Below, piece after piece: positions 39,501-49,881 of a stretch of 64,000 bases of DNA (the stretch's first letter is position 1; every line of letters starts with the position of its first letter). A program made the position numbers and the translations under genes. Source of the DNA: Gracilimonas sp034520725. GTDB taxonomy: Bacteria; Bacteroidota; Rhodothermia; Balneolales; Balneolaceae. Location: the NCBI GenBank assembly GCA_034520725.1, contig JAXHNH010000011.1, positions 558,001-622,000 of the forward strand. The letters are read 5' to 3'. A model generated the notes under the pieces. It was given only the letters and a program-made list of their open reading frames with translations, did not search any database and had not been told where the DNA came from.

Positions 39501-40746
39501 CCTGCAGGGGACGGAAATATCCGTTGTAAAAATCATTTCCATTAACGTTGAATGACTCTGCTGAAGCACTTGTATTACCCCTGTTTGCTTCAAGTATGGC
39601 GTCATCGATATTGTCATTTGTGGGATTTGGCATTCCGTAGGTTCCATCCCCATTATCTACAACTCCAAGATCTACAAAGGCAGCAGCTCTGACGGCTTCA
39701 GGATCAGTAGTATTAACCTGAGGTTCTGAAATCCAAACCTTCATGTCTGAGATCTGATAAGCCTGACCCAGTTGCTGAGGATCCGCAACATTGTTTTCAA
39801 ATTCCTGACGATTATAGAAATCAATGAAAAAGTGTCGGTTATTCTGATACTGAGCCGGACGAATTGAAAATTGAGTTTCCTGTGCACCCCCTGTAATTGT
39901 TTGGGTCTGGCTTTCCCCTTTCTGCTGTGATAGCACAGAAGTCATCTTAAATGAGCCTATTTCAGCCACCGATTTAATACCAAATAATGAGGCACCACCT
40001 CTGATTAGTGAGTTGCCCGTTTCCATCGACACGTTACCCAATTCTATGGATTTGATGATCTCGTCCTCATACCCCTCATAAATAATATTCAGGCGATTCT
40101 GGAAATCAAAGGCGCGTTCTGTATCCCAATCTGTGGCAATGGTTAGCTTATCACCAATGGTACCCTGAATATTCAACTGCAGGTTTTGATTGAAGGTCGG
40201 ATCTATTCTTCGTTGAAGGTCCGGCTCAATGGTTGGGTCATCTATATTCTGAATCGACACCCCCACATTCATATTGGCCGTTCCATTAACGGTCAGGTTT
40301 ACCTCCGGCTTTCCAAATATCGAACTGAATACGGATTCTTCTCCTCCCGGTATCTGAAGGCTGAAGTCCAGCAAACCCCTTTCCTCTCCGGTAAATTGCT
40401 TTCCCTCTTCAATCAGCTCATATCTAATCTCTTTTTTTTGCTGCTCTCTTTTAAAATTAACGTAGTCAACAAAAGAGAAGGTAACAGGTGTTGAGATGAT
40501 CTGATCACCAATGCGGTGATACATCCTGTAAGTTGAAGCAGAATCCCAGCGGACATCAAACCTCTCTTTTTGACTCTGGATGTAATATAATTTTGGGGAC
40601 GCAATTGCCGCTGGATATCTACCGGAGGGCCTGAAGATCAGTCTTTCACTTTTATCCAATGAATCAGTTACAGTCGTATCCATAGCCATATCGGATCGGT
40701 CCTGTGCGTAGGACGTACTGATAGAAGCAACCCATTCATAAGGCAA
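33537..40746 (-). CDS. sprA: Type IX secretion outer-membrane translocon SprA, frame change near the 3' end
   Basis: The main frame (34666-40746, 2026 residues) and the following one (33537-34730) together give a SprA of about 2,400 residues, the family size. Family markers include FYRIDGISSGGVSGNFSL and many repeated beta-strand segments ending FNFRIALQ. The first frame ends FGYRIGLEDDIPRSQ while the second reads IYPDRNLIGQSPQGRTITL, so one extra base near 34715 explains the break. The N-terminus is uncertain. The open frame begins only at TTG 40746 (PYEWVASISTSYAQD), but the other frame from GTG 40787 gives a better signal peptide (YSFLKLVYYLPFVCLMNGLL), so a second frame change near 40718 is likely. 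SprA is the T9SS barrel. Confidence 0.9.
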
Positions 40747-41000
40747 ACGAATGGCAAATAGTAAACTAACTTTAAAAAAGAATACACCGGATATTTACTG
40801 ACTCGGTTATAACTTATTTTCTGTAGCTTTAGGCGATAGGCAGAAGTGGTTTTCTTTTTTTATTAGCAGATGAATGGTTGCGAACGATAATACCATATAT
40901 TTGAGTATCTTGAAAATGTAAACATAAATGAATTTTTTAGGTTTCATTCATTATACAGTCAATATTTCTGCAATAATCCCAAACTACTGAACACAGAATT

Positions 41001-42425
41001 GTGGCATCAAAGATAAACAAATTACAGATCGACCTGCTTAAAAGGCACGTCAACCCTTTTCTATTCTGTTTTTTTACGCTGATGTTTCTTTTGTTGATGC
41101 AGTTTTTGATCCTTCACATCGATAATCTGATCGGTAAAGATATCCCAATAACGGTTATTGCGGAATTGATTGTCACAAACCTGGCTTATATGGTCGTTCT
41201 GGCAGCCCCTATGGCTGTGCTGGTAGCTACCCTGATGGCATACGGTAAATTTTCTGAACTGAATGAACTCACGGCACTGCGGGCATCCGGTATCAACCCA
41301 TTCAAGATCATTCGTCCCGTACTTGTCACCTCTATCCTGCTATTTGTTGGGCTCGCCTGGTTCTCAAACAATGTCTTACCAGAAGCTAATCAAAAGGCTC
41401 GTTCTCTTTTCATTGACATCAGGGTAAAAAAACCTGGATTCGACCTTAAGCCTAACATCTTTTACGACGGTATTGAAGGCTATACCTTTTTAGTGGAGGA
41501 GATCGATGGATCAACCGATAGCTTGTATAATATCACCTTGTTTCAGGATCCGGAAAATAACAGAGACCGTATGATTATTACAGCCGAAAAAGGTTTGCTG
41601 GTGAGTAAAGGAGATCAGGCACTGGACCTTCATTTGATAAACGGGAACAGTCTGAAACACACGAAAGCTCGAAGGAATAATAAAGAAGTCATTGAACGAA
41701 ATACTTTCAACAAGCATGTTATGACGCTCGACCTTTCAGACCTCTCCTTTTTGCGATCCGATCCAGAAGAGCGTAATAAAAGTGATCGAACCATGAGTTC
41801 CCGGGCCATGCTGGCTGTGGTAGATTCTCTGAATAAAGAGATCGATCAACAGCTTGGAATGCTGATCACGGACAAACCCCTATACCCAACAGAAGCCTAC
41901 AGAGGTGAAGAATCCTTTTTCTCTTCAAAACTTGTCCTGCCTTCACATCTTGACACTATTCCGGGCTATCAATCGAAATACATGATGGTCAATCACTTTA
42001 ATAAAGCAGACCTGCAGAGGCGATTGGTTGATGAATCAACCCGTAAGGTCCGTGAATACCGTGGCCGGATAGAATCCATTAAGGCCAATGTAGAATGGCG
42101 CGAAAAACGGATTGCCAGATATCTGGTCGAGATCCATAAAAAACTATCCATCCCTTTTGCCTGTGTGGTTTTCATCCTGTTTGGAGCCCCTGTTGGCATT
42201 ATGACCAAGCGTGGAAATTTTGGATATGCAGCCTTGATAAGTACGGTAGTACTTACATTCTATTGGGTTTCTTTGATACAGGGTGAAAAACTGGCTGACA
42301 GGCTAATAGTCTCACCCTTTATAGGAATGTGGACTTTCAATATCCTGTTATCCGTAGCCGGTATTTATCTTCTTATTCACCTATCAACAGGTTTCAGTTT
42401 TAAAGATATATTCAGAAAACAGTGA
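41001..42425 (+). CDS. lptF: LptF/LptG family permease (LPS export)
   Basis: Starts at GTG 41001. The 474-residue protein has the YjgP/YjgQ layout: spans at the N-terminus (LQIDLLKRHVNPFLFCFFTL), the block ALRASGINPFKIIRPVL, a large periplasmic beta-jellyroll region and two to three C-terminal spans with FACVVFILFGAPVG. LptF and LptG form the inner-membrane core that extracts LPS for transport by LptC, LptA and LptD. Its last codons overlap the next gene's GTG by 4 bp. The pair is divergent from sprA. Confidence 0.9.
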   Translation: MASKINKLQIDLLKRHVNPFLFCFFTLMFLLLMQFLILHIDNLIGKDIPITVIAELIVTNLAYMVVLAAPMAVLVATLMAYGKFSELNELTALRASGINPFKIIRPVLVTSILLFVGLAWFSNNVLPEANQKARSLFIDIRVKKPGFDLKPNIFYDGIEGYTFLVEEIDGSTDSLYNITLFQDPENNRDRMIITAEKGLLVSKGDQALDLHLINGNSLKHTKARRNNKEVIERNTFNKHVMTLDLSDLSFLRSDPEERNKSDRTMSSRAMLAVVDSLNKEIDQQLGMLITDKPLYPTEAYRGEESFFSSKLVLPSHLDTIPGYQSKYMMVNHFNKADLQRRLVDESTRKVREYRGRIESIKANVEWREKRIARYLVEIHKKLSIPFACVVFILFGAPVGIMTKRGNFGYAALISTVVLTFYWVSLIQGEKLADRLIVSPFIGMWTFNILLSVAGIYLLIHLSTGFSFKDIFRKQ

Positions 42426-43504
42426 TCAATCGATTTGACCGATACATATTTTTCCGTCTGCTGAGTATTACCGTATTTGTTCTGGTTATGCTCATCTTCA
42501 TTTTCATCATGATCGATTTTTCTGAAAATAGTGATGACTTCGCTGATCAGGGAGCTGAGATGGGACAGATCTTCAAGAGTTACTATCTCAATTATATTCC
42601 AGAGATGACGAGGCTGGTTATACCGGTAGCAGTTTTTGTGGCCTGCCTTTTTTTGACCGGCCAGTTGTCTGACCGACTTGAGATCACAGCCTTGAAAGCA
42701 GCCGGTGTGAGTTTATACAGGCTTATAATACCTTACCTTGTTTTTGCTGTACTTTGCGCTCTTGGAATCAGTTATCTGGACGCCAACGTGATACCAAAGT
42801 CAAATGCAGAAAGGATCGCTTTTGAGGAAAGATACCTTAAAAATAAATCTGAAAAGATCGATCAAAATGATATTTACAGGCAACCTTCAGCTAACACTAA
42901 ATTACAGGTTAACTATTTCGATAAGAACAAGAACATAGCCTATAAGGTCCAATTATTGGAATTTGAGGGAGACAAGATAACCCGGACAACCAATGCCAAC
43001 CGCATGGTGTGGATCGACTCAACCCAAAGCTGGCAAATGGAAGTTGTAAAAGAGCTGGTTTTCAGTAAAACAGGTTACACTGAAGAATCCTATACGACAA
43101 AGGACACCGTTATCAATACTTTTCCGCGTGACCTTGCTAGAACCACTTCAGACATATATCAACTGACCTATGAACAAGCCTTTGAATATATCGCTTCTAT
43201 CGAAAGAAGCGGTGCAGGAGGCATTGAGATCCCGCAGGTTCAGCTCTTTGGCAGAATTGCTTATCCATTCTCCATTATCGTGGTCATCATTGTAGGCTTT
43301 TCATTCGCCAGCGTAAGACGCAGAGGTGGTAAAGGGGCTTACTTAGCGGCAGGACTTACCATTAGTTTCCTATACCTTGCATTTATGAAGATCATTGAAC
43401 CATTCGGCTATTATGGCACTTTATCCCCGGAACTAGCTGCCACCCTACCCCATATATTTTTCTTCCTTCTTGGAATAGGCTTGCTACTGGAAGCCAAAAA
43501 ATAA
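42422..43504 (+). CDS. lptG: LptF/LptG family permease, second subunit (LptG-like)
   Basis: Starts at GTG 42422, overlapping the LptF stop. The 360-residue protein repeats the family plan: INRFDRYIFFRLLSITVFVL, VIPVAVFVACLFLTGQLSDR, ALKAAGVSLYRLIIPYL, periplasmic domain, then FGRIAYPFSIIVVIIVGFSF and further spans. Together with the upstream gene it makes the heterodimeric permease of the LPS exporter. The assignment of F and G to the two copies is by position and could be reversed. Confidence 0.9.
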   Translation: MINRFDRYIFFRLLSITVFVLVMLIFIFIMIDFSENSDDFADQGAEMGQIFKSYYLNYIPEMTRLVIPVAVFVACLFLTGQLSDRLEITALKAAGVSLYRLIIPYLVFAVLCALGISYLDANVIPKSNAERIAFEERYLKNKSEKIDQNDIYRQPSANTKLQVNYFDKNKNIAYKVQLLEFEGDKITRTTNANRMVWIDSTQSWQMEVVKELVFSKTGYTEESYTTKDTVINTFPRDLARTTSDIYQLTYEQAFEYIASIERSGAGGIEIPQVQLFGRIAYPFSIIVVIIVGFSFASVRRRGGKGAYLAAGLTISFLYLAFMKIIEPFGYYGTLSPELAATLPHIFFFLLGIGLLLEAKK

Positions 43505-43550
43505 CTTCAACATCCAGCTTAGGAAGTTCTACATTGAATTTTGAATATTC

Positions 43551-43870
43551 TCACGCTTCCGGCTGTGGCCCACGGTACATATGCATATCAACTTTATCAT
43601 TGGAATTGATGGCTCCGTGCTCCTTTTCATAACTTGCGATACATTATCATTTAATGCATTAGCCAATCGTTTGGCGTGATCCGGAGTCAGAATCATTCTC
43701 TTGACTACTTTCGCCTTTGGCACTCCTGGCATCACCGCAATAAAATCCAGAATAAATTCAGAGGGAGAATGCGTGATCATCACCAGGTTTGAATAAGTCC
43801 CGGTTGCTTCATCTTCCTTGAGTTCAATTTCCATTTGCCCGGGATTCATTGTCTGATCTTTCTTATCCAT
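43551..43870 (-). CDS. DUF3467 protein, frame change near the 3' end
   Basis: The core TYSNLVMITHSPSEFILDF...MPGVPKAKVVKRMILTPDHAKRLANALNDNV is a textbook DUF3467. The uninterrupted frame runs on to 43529 with an unrelated tail, whereas the frame next to it reads YEKEHGAINSNDKVDMHMYR and ends PQPEA at a TGA at 43551-43553, which matches the normal family tail. One missing base (or two extra) near 43634 restores it, giving about 106 residues. DUF3467 is a small cytosolic family in Bacteroidota and relatives; the function is unknown. Confidence 0.85.
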
Positions 43871-43910
43871 TTAATTGATTCTTTTAGAATTAAAATTCTT
43901 AATGCAGAGG

Positions 43911-44897
43911 TTACTCGTCTAAAAAACCTTGTTCTTTCATCCACTCATCATTATAAACTTTATGGATGTAACGTGTACCACTGTCAGGCATTATAATAAC
44001 TAAAACATCATCTTCCCCTAAAGGGTTCGCATCAATATATTTCAGTGCTCCTTTTGCAGCTGCTCCACAGGACCAACCTACGAGTAACCCTTCTTCACGA
44101 GCCAGCCTTCTGGTGACAAGTGCTGAGTCTTTATCATTTACCTGAATCACATCATCTATATAATCAAAATCAATGGTACCCGGAATGATATCCTCACCGA
44201 TACCTTCGGTCATATATGGTTTGATCTCATTCTTGTCAAACTCGCCGGTCTCAAAGTATTTTTTGTAAACAGAACCGTAGCTATCAATACCGATCACCTT
44301 GATATCAGGATTCTTCTCCTTTAGATATTTCCCAACTCCCGATATTGTTCCTCCCGTCCCCATTCCCGCTACACAGTGTGTGATCTTGCCCTCGGTCTGT
44401 TCCCATATCTCCGGTCCTGTTGTTTCATAATGAGCCAAAAGGTTACTTTCGTTATCGTATTGATTCGGGTAATATGAATTTTCGATCTCCTCACTGAGTC
44501 GTTTTGCCACTGAATAATAACTGTCGGGGTGATCCGCCTCTACATTGGTTGGACAGACGATCACTTCTGCTCCCAGAGCCTTTAAAAGATCAACTTTTGT
44601 TTTACTCTGTTTATCTGTGGTAGTGAAAACACACTTATAGCCTCGGGTTACCGCTACCAGGGCCAACCCCATTCCGGTGTTTCCTGAAGTTCCCTCAATA
44701 ATAGTTCCACCCGGTTTCAAAAGTCCCTTTTCCTCAGCATCATCTATCATTTTAATAGCAATTCGGTCCTTGATACTATGACCCGGATTGAAATATTCAA
44801 CCTTAGCCAGCAGGGTGCCCTTTGAATTACCATTTACGTGATTAAGTTTAATGAGCGGGGTATTTCCAACCGCATCCAAAATGGAGTTCAGATACAT
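43911..44897 (-). CDS. PLP-dependent cysteine synthase / cystathionine beta-synthase-like enzyme
   Basis: The 328-residue protein has the fold-type II PLP signature: NTPLIKLNHV, the Schiff-base lysine K43 in FNPGHSIKDRIAIKM, the substrate loop EGTSGNTGMGLALV and the phosphate-binding MGTGGTISGVGKYL. It lacks the C-terminal CBS domains of some relatives. By sequence it could be O-acetylserine sulfhydrylase (CysK/CysM) or a bacterial CBS; the His before Ser in the lysine motif (usually Gly) is notable. It stands alone, divergent from the DUF4290-like gene. Confidence 0.88.
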   Translation of the reverse strand: MYLNSILDAVGNTPLIKLNHVNGNSKGTLLAKVEYFNPGHSIKDRIAIKMIDDAEEKGLLKPGGTIIEGTSGNTGMGLALVAVTRGYKCVFTTTDKQSKTKVDLLKALGAEVIVCPTNVEADHPDSYYSVAKRLSEEIENSYYPNQYDNESNLLAHYETTGPEIWEQTEGKITHCVAGMGTGGTISGVGKYLKEKNPDIKVIGIDSYGSVYKKYFETGEFDKNEIKPYMTEGIGEDIIPGTIDFDYIDDVIQVNDKDSALVTRRLAREEGLLVGWSCGAAAKGALKYIDANPLGEDDVLVIIMPDSGTRYIHKVYNDEWMKEQGFLDE

Positions 44898-45089
44898 GAA
44901 TTTATTTATGTTGATGTTGTATTAATTTAACTCGTCAAAACTAAGAAATTATTTAGTCGACAGGCTTAAGAATATCTTCACAAGAACTATATGTTTACAT
45001 CCACCTCCATATTATTTAAATGCAGAAATTATTTACATATATGTGTATTAACGCTTATTTTCGAAATGAAATAAAACCTATCTCATCAC

Positions 45090-45365
45090 ATGTTTATACA
45101 CCAACAAAAACCTAAAGACTTTGACTGCGGCTACAATCTTGACCTTATGATCGCGGCACTGCCTCGTATCGAGGATACTGAAGAACGGGTTTCATATGCA
45201 AAACGGGTGGTCGGTCTTATCAAACAAAGTCACCCAACCTGGGTAGAAAAAGGCGGAAAAAGTGAAGCTGCCTGGGAACACTTTTTTATGCTGGCTGAGT
45301 ATAACCCGACTGAATACGGTATTTACAACCCTTATGCCAGCGGACAGGAAGACGACGCGGAATAA
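45090..45365 (+). CDS. Small DUF4290-like protein
   Basis: The 91-residue protein begins FIHQQKPKDFDCGYNLDLMI, followed by EDTEERVSYAKRVVGLIKQS and HPTWVEKGGKS, resembling the start of Bacteroidota DUF4290 proteins, which are usually longer (about 200 residues). Either this is a short variant or only a distant relative. No signal peptide or membrane segment is seen. It precedes menF by 160 bp in the same direction. Confidence 0.6.
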   Translation: MFIHQQKPKDFDCGYNLDLMIAALPRIEDTEERVSYAKRVVGLIKQSHPTWVEKGGKSEAAWEHFFMLAEYNPTEYGIYNPYASGQEDDAE

Positions 45366-45466
45366 GTACTTGCTTTGATCTTCTAATCTATACTACCCCA
45401 AAGGCTTAAGCTTTTCCCTTTTCTTTCAATATTTAATTGCCTCAACAAAGACGGAACTAAAAATAG

Positions 45467-45497
45467 TTTAACATTACTATAAAATTCCGTACTTTCA
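45467..45497 (+). promoter_or_regulatory. Weak candidate promoter for the men operon
   Basis: TTTA (45467-45470), 19-bp spacer and TACTTTCA (45490-45497) fit the Bacteroidota spacing but only partly the consensus. It lies 29 bp before the menF ATG at 45526. Confidence 0.3.
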
Positions 45498-45525
45498 TTT
45501 TATATTGAAAATTAAAAGGTAGCAT

Positions 45526-47012
45526 ATGGATCATGAGAATCCCCTTGTAGGAAATATCCAGGAATGTTTCAGTGAGCAGATCTCGACTCTTGCCCTGAAC
45601 AGAAGCTATGATCATATTGCATCAGCGACACTCAAATAAACAGTACCCGAGTACCTTTCATTTTCCATTCAAATTCCTACTGTTGATGCCCTAGCTGTTT
45701 TGGAGCAAAACGGTAATACAGACACTTTCCAATACTTTTGGGAGAAACCATCTGACAAGTTTGCTATAGCTGCAGCCGGGGTCATTCACCGCATAAAAAC
45801 AACCGGTGAACAGCGTTTCAGAGATGCATCAGATCAGGGTAAAAATCTCCTCAGTAAGATTTACCACTTATCAAATTTGAAGCATTCTTTAGCATCAGTC
45901 CACCTGTTGGGTGGGTTTTCTTTCTTTGATCATAATATTGGGAAGGAATGGAGAGAATTCGGTGCCGGGTCTTTTACATTGCCGGAATGGCTGTTAGTAA
46001 GAAAAGGTGATTTAACGATCCTGACGATCACAAAAAAGATCGACCGTGATAAAGATATTCCTGCCAACATTGATTCATTCTCTACCTGCCTGAAAAAACT
46101 TGAGAAGATCTGTGATGCCGGCTACTTACACAATCAACACAAAGAAGTCACGTTCAATTCCAGGATTAACATTCCCTGAACTAAATATCAGAAGCCTATA
46201 CAACAAGTGGGTTAATCGCAGTTGAAAATGCCACCGACCTGATCAAAGCAAACCGATTTTAAGAAAATTGTACTGGCACGTGCAGTTAAAAGTTAAACTC
46301 AAACATGCCGCGTTTCGGCATACTACGAATTCTGAATCAGCTTCGAAACCAATATCCCGATTGTTATTCATTTCTGATCAGTCAGGATGGAGAAGCCAGC
46401 CTTTATCGGAGTACTCCAGAGCGACTCGCCTCCTTTCACGACCGTGACATTCAAACTGAAGGCCTGGCAGGAAGTATATCAAGAGGTAAAACGGCCTCTG
46501 AAGACGCCGTACTTGAACACCGATTGCTGCACAGCCAAAAAGATTTGAACGAACATTCTTTTGTACTTGATGCCCTTGAAGAGAACCTTCAAAAGTTTTC
46601 TGATGTCTTTGAACATCCTGTTTCTCCCGGCATTAAAAAGCTATCGAATGTACAGCACCTTTACACTCCGGTTCATGCTACCATAAAAGATGGCGTTTCA
46701 AGGACCGAGGTCTTGTCAAAATTGCACCCGACCCCTGCTGTTGGTGGTTATCCCCGTGATGCGGCCATGCCGTTTATCAATAAACTTGAACATTTTGACC
46801 GTGGCTGGTATGCCGCACCCGTTGGCTGGATCAATGCACATGGCAATGGGGAGTTTGTAGTGGCAATCAGAAGCGGATTAATTAAAAATAATGAGGTGAG
46901 ATTTTACGCAGGATGTGGTATTGTAGAGAACTCCGATCCCCACAAAGAATGGGAGGAGACAAATTTGAAATTCATACCTATGTTAACTGCGTTGGAATAT
47001 GCTAGAAAATGA
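45526..47012 (+). CDS. menF: Isochorismate synthase MenF, interrupted by a stop and about five frame changes
   Basis: The ATG at 45526 opens MDHENPLVGNIQECFSEQIS, but an in-frame TAA at 45637 interrupts it (LK-stop-TVPEYLSFSIQ, probably CAA in an intact copy). After 46174 the frame shifts at about 46174, 46216, 46260, 46292 and 46319, each equal to one extra base. Following it across frames gives NKWV, VENATDLIKANRF, KKIVLARAVK, KLKHAAF. The frame is then open from 46305 to the end with the chorismate-enzyme blocks STPERLASF, LHPTPAVGGYPRDAAM and GWYAAPVGWINAHGNG. Intact, it would convert chorismate to isochorismate, the first committed step to menaquinone. Its end overlaps menD by 14 bp. Confidence 0.83.
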
Positions 47013-48726
47013 ACCTCAGAATTCAGCTTTTTATTGGAGTACCACTTTTGTCAGAGCACTTTATGAAGAAGGCCTTGATCATGTCGTAATTTCTCCCGGC
47101 TCCCGGTCCACATCACTGACACTGGCTTTTTCTGCTCACTCAGGCTTTAAAAAACATATCGCTGTAGACGAACGCTCCGCTGCCTTTATTGCTCTTGGGC
47201 ATGGCTAAAGTTGACAGGAATACCTGCCGTCTTGGTTTGTACTTCAGGTACGGCTCTTGCGAATTATTTTCCTGCCGTTATTGAAGCCTACACAGTCCGG
47301 TGTTCCGCTGATCATTGCTAAGTGCAGATCGTCCGCACTACTATCGTGGACTTGGAGCTTCCCAAACCATTGATCAATTAAAGATATTCGGTAACTACCC
47401 TGTTTTTCTCATGATGCCGGAGAACCGAATACCGATAACCGGAGTCAGAAAAGACTTAAACTGGCTGCTGCACAGGCGGTACAGGAATCGGCTGATAAAG
47501 GTGGTGTGGCTCACCTCAACTTTCCATTTTCAAAACCCTTTGAACCGGATCCTGACTATCTTAGACAGGTTGAATTTGAGAATGAAAAACGATCCCGAAA
47601 ACCCCTGCCAAAATATGGGTTTGAGACCGGTACCATGAAGATGGATGAGAATTTCTGGTCTGACCTGATATCTTCTGAAAAACCTTTGATCGTGGTTGGT
47701 CCTACCTCTAAATCCGATAAGTTGGATTTTATTACTCCACTCTGCCCGGGCTTTAGATGCTCCCATATTCTGGCTGAACCCGGTTCACAAATACCTACTT
47801 CACGACATACCATTCAGGGCTTTGAGGGTTTTCTGAGAAGCATGCAGAAAATCTGGACAGTCTTAAACGCTGATCTTATTCTCAGATTTGGGCAGCAACC
47901 GGTTAGTAAGGCACTGAATAATTACCTGGACAAGCATTCTGATATAATGCAGATCAGCTTCATGAATCCAAATCAATGGATCGATGGAAGTTTATCTTCA
48001 ACCAAGCAGGTCATCTTGAAAGCACCTTTGGAGATATCTGAAGTCTCCGGAGTTGCAGCTGATAAAAACTGGCTTGAAAAAGTGGAAGAAACACTGAAAA
48101 AGATTTCAAGGTATTCCGGGAAGATCAACTGCATCCCTCCACTCCTATTTCTGATGGCTATGTGTTTTCAAAGATCATGGAAACGCAGCCAAAAAAATCT
48201 TTTATAATGGCTTCAAATTCTTTCCCGGTTCGGGATATCTCCCTCTTTGGGGAATTTGATGGAAAAGAGATCTTTGTGAACCGTGGTGCTGCCGGAATTG
48301 ACGGTATCACCTCAACGGCCATCGGATTGAGTCTTGTTCAGGAAAAACCGGGAATATTGTTTACAGGTGATATTGCATTTCTACACGACACCAACGGACT
48401 TTCATGCTGGCTAAAGAAGTACAACCAGCCACTTGTTGATCGTGGTATTAAATAACGGTGGAGGTACCATCTTCCGAATGTTGCCGGTGTTTCAACTAAA
48501 GGATAAATATTCCCCTTATTTTGAAACGCCTCACAATGTGAAGATCGCTGCTTTATGCAGGGCCCACGGTGTTGACCATACTTTGGTTTCAAGACCTGAA
48601 CAGATCATTTCTACTTTTGAAAACCTGATCAACCAAAAAGGATTTCACGTTATGGAAGTTATGACTGGGCCGGATGAATCAATGAAGCAGCGACATGACC
48701 TTTGGAAATTTAAGGTGAAGAACTGA
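46999..48726 (+). CDS. menD: MenD (SEPHCHC synthase), interrupted by several frame changes
   Basis: Starts at ATG 46999 inside the menF end. Family-typical sequence is followed across frames: ISPGSRSTSLTLAF, VDERSAAFIALG, MAKLTGIPAVLVCTSGTALA, SADRPHYYRGLGASQTID, HAPs of the middle domain, ILAEPGSQIPTSRH, MASNSFPVRDISLF, VNRGAAGIDGITSTAIGLS (the ThDP-binding glutamine-free loop), FTGDIAFLHDTNGL and VVLNNGGGTIFR. Lesions lie near 47200-47210 (two), 47293, 47317, 47402, 48128, the short 48400 stretch and 48440. Most equal one extra base; 47402 and 48128 look like one missing base. Intact, the ThDP enzyme joins isochorismate and 2-oxoglutarate. Confidence 0.83.
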
Positions 48727-48728
48727 TC

Positions 48729-49550
48729 ATGAATATCAAGGTCCGTGGTGTAGCTTATCACTTTGATGTCCATCAGGATAAACCTGAATTGCCTACACTT
48801 GTTTTACTTCATGGATTTATGGGTAGTGGTCGGGTATTTGATCACCTTATTAAAGACTTGAAACAATATTGTAATCCCGTAACTATTGATCTGCTTGGCC
48901 ATGGTCGCAGTGAAGGTGCAGAACTTCATTATCGTTTTTCCACAAAGGAACAGGTAGCTGATCTGAGTAAACTGATCTCTGAACAGCTAAAGGTACCACT
49001 CTTTCTATATGGCTACAGCATGGGTGGCCGCCTTGGGCTTCAGCTTGCTGCCCACCGTGCCAACCTTTTCAAAGGACTAATACTGGAAAGTGCCACATTT
49101 GGTCTTGAAGGCGAAACGGAACGTCAGGCCCGGCAGGCACTGGATGCCCGGCGTGCAGATGCCATTGTCGGTAATTACCAGGGCTTCCTTGCAGAGTGGC
49201 AGGAAAAGCCCATGTTTCGCGCTGATGAAATTGCATCTGACCTAATGGAAACCATGCTGAAGATCCAAAAGGATCAGAATCCTTTTTGGCTGTCAAATTC
49301 TCTTTTAGGTTTTGGGACGGGAACTATGCCCTGCGTCAAAGAAAGACTCAACAATGTTCGTATTCCTGTACAACTTCTTGCAGGTAAGAATGACTCCAAA
49401 TTCCTTCATATCAACAATCAGATGGAAAAAGAGTTACCTAATGCTGAATTTACTGTTGTTGAAGATGCCGGTCATCGGGTCCATTTGGAACAACCCGAAA
49501 AATTAAATACAATTCTGAAAACATTTATACAAAATCATAGCGGATCATGA
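48729..49550 (+). CDS. menH: MenH, 2-succinyl-6-hydroxy-2,4-cyclohexadiene-1-carboxylate synthase
   Basis: The 273-residue alpha/beta hydrolase has LLHGFMGSGRVFDHLI, VTIDLLGHGRSEG and the nucleophile Ser in FLYGYSMGGRLGLQL, with the His in VEDAGHRVHLEQPEK. The GYSMGGR plus the long ARQALDARRADAI helix region is typical of MenH. It follows menD by 2 bp. Its TGA overlaps the ATG of the decayed menB remnant (ATGA at 49547-49550), the tight coupling expected of the original operon. Confidence 0.92.
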   Translation: MNIKVRGVAYHFDVHQDKPELPTLVLLHGFMGSGRVFDHLIKDLKQYCNPVTIDLLGHGRSEGAELHYRFSTKEQVADLSKLISEQLKVPLFLYGYSMGGRLGLQLAAHRANLFKGLILESATFGLEGETERQARQALDARRADAIVGNYQGFLAEWQEKPMFRADEIASDLMETMLKIQKDQNPFWLSNSLLGFGTGTMPCVKERLNNVRIPVQLLAGKNDSKFLHINNQMEKELPNAEFTVVEDAGHRVHLEQPEKLNTILKTFIQNHSGS

Positions 49551-49711
49551 ATGGGAAAACGGTCAAATATTACGAAGACATCACTTACAAGAAATCTAAC
49601 GGGTGTTGCGCGAGTCGCCTTTAACCGGCCTGAGATCCATAATACCTTCCGACCCAAACGGCATTTGAACTTTATGAACCACTAAATTAATGATAAAGAG
49701 GGTAACAATAT
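49547..49711 (+). pseudogene. Truncated, decayed 5' remnant of menB
   Basis: From the ATG at 49547 about 165 bp align with the start of the intact menB at 51132. The stretch 49569-49603 is identical over 35 bases to 51154-51188, and GCCTTTAACCGGCCTGAGATCC is shared further on, while other positions differ and carry small insertions (for example GGGTGTTGC against GGGGTTGC). Stops appear at once. Similarity fades after about 49711. The rest of the 331-bp gap (49712-49881) holds no recognisable gene; a 63-codon open frame ending at 49881 is not convincing. Confidence 0.88.
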
Positions 49712-49881
49712 TACACGTTGCTGAACGGAAGACATGTTTAGTGTTAATGGAAGATCATATCACTTCCAATAGAATATGCTTTCTGATTGCAACGTGGTTC
49801 GTTTATTTCATCAGACTATGTTTTAACAGTATTCAAGCGAATGGTAATATCATGAAAGTAGCCCATGAAGAAGGTATATAG

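Noticed and set aside
49690..49881. 63-codon open frame between the menB remnant and the ATP-grasp gene
   Set aside because: Begins inside the remnant, has no recognisable domain and low-quality composition; more likely non-coding debris.
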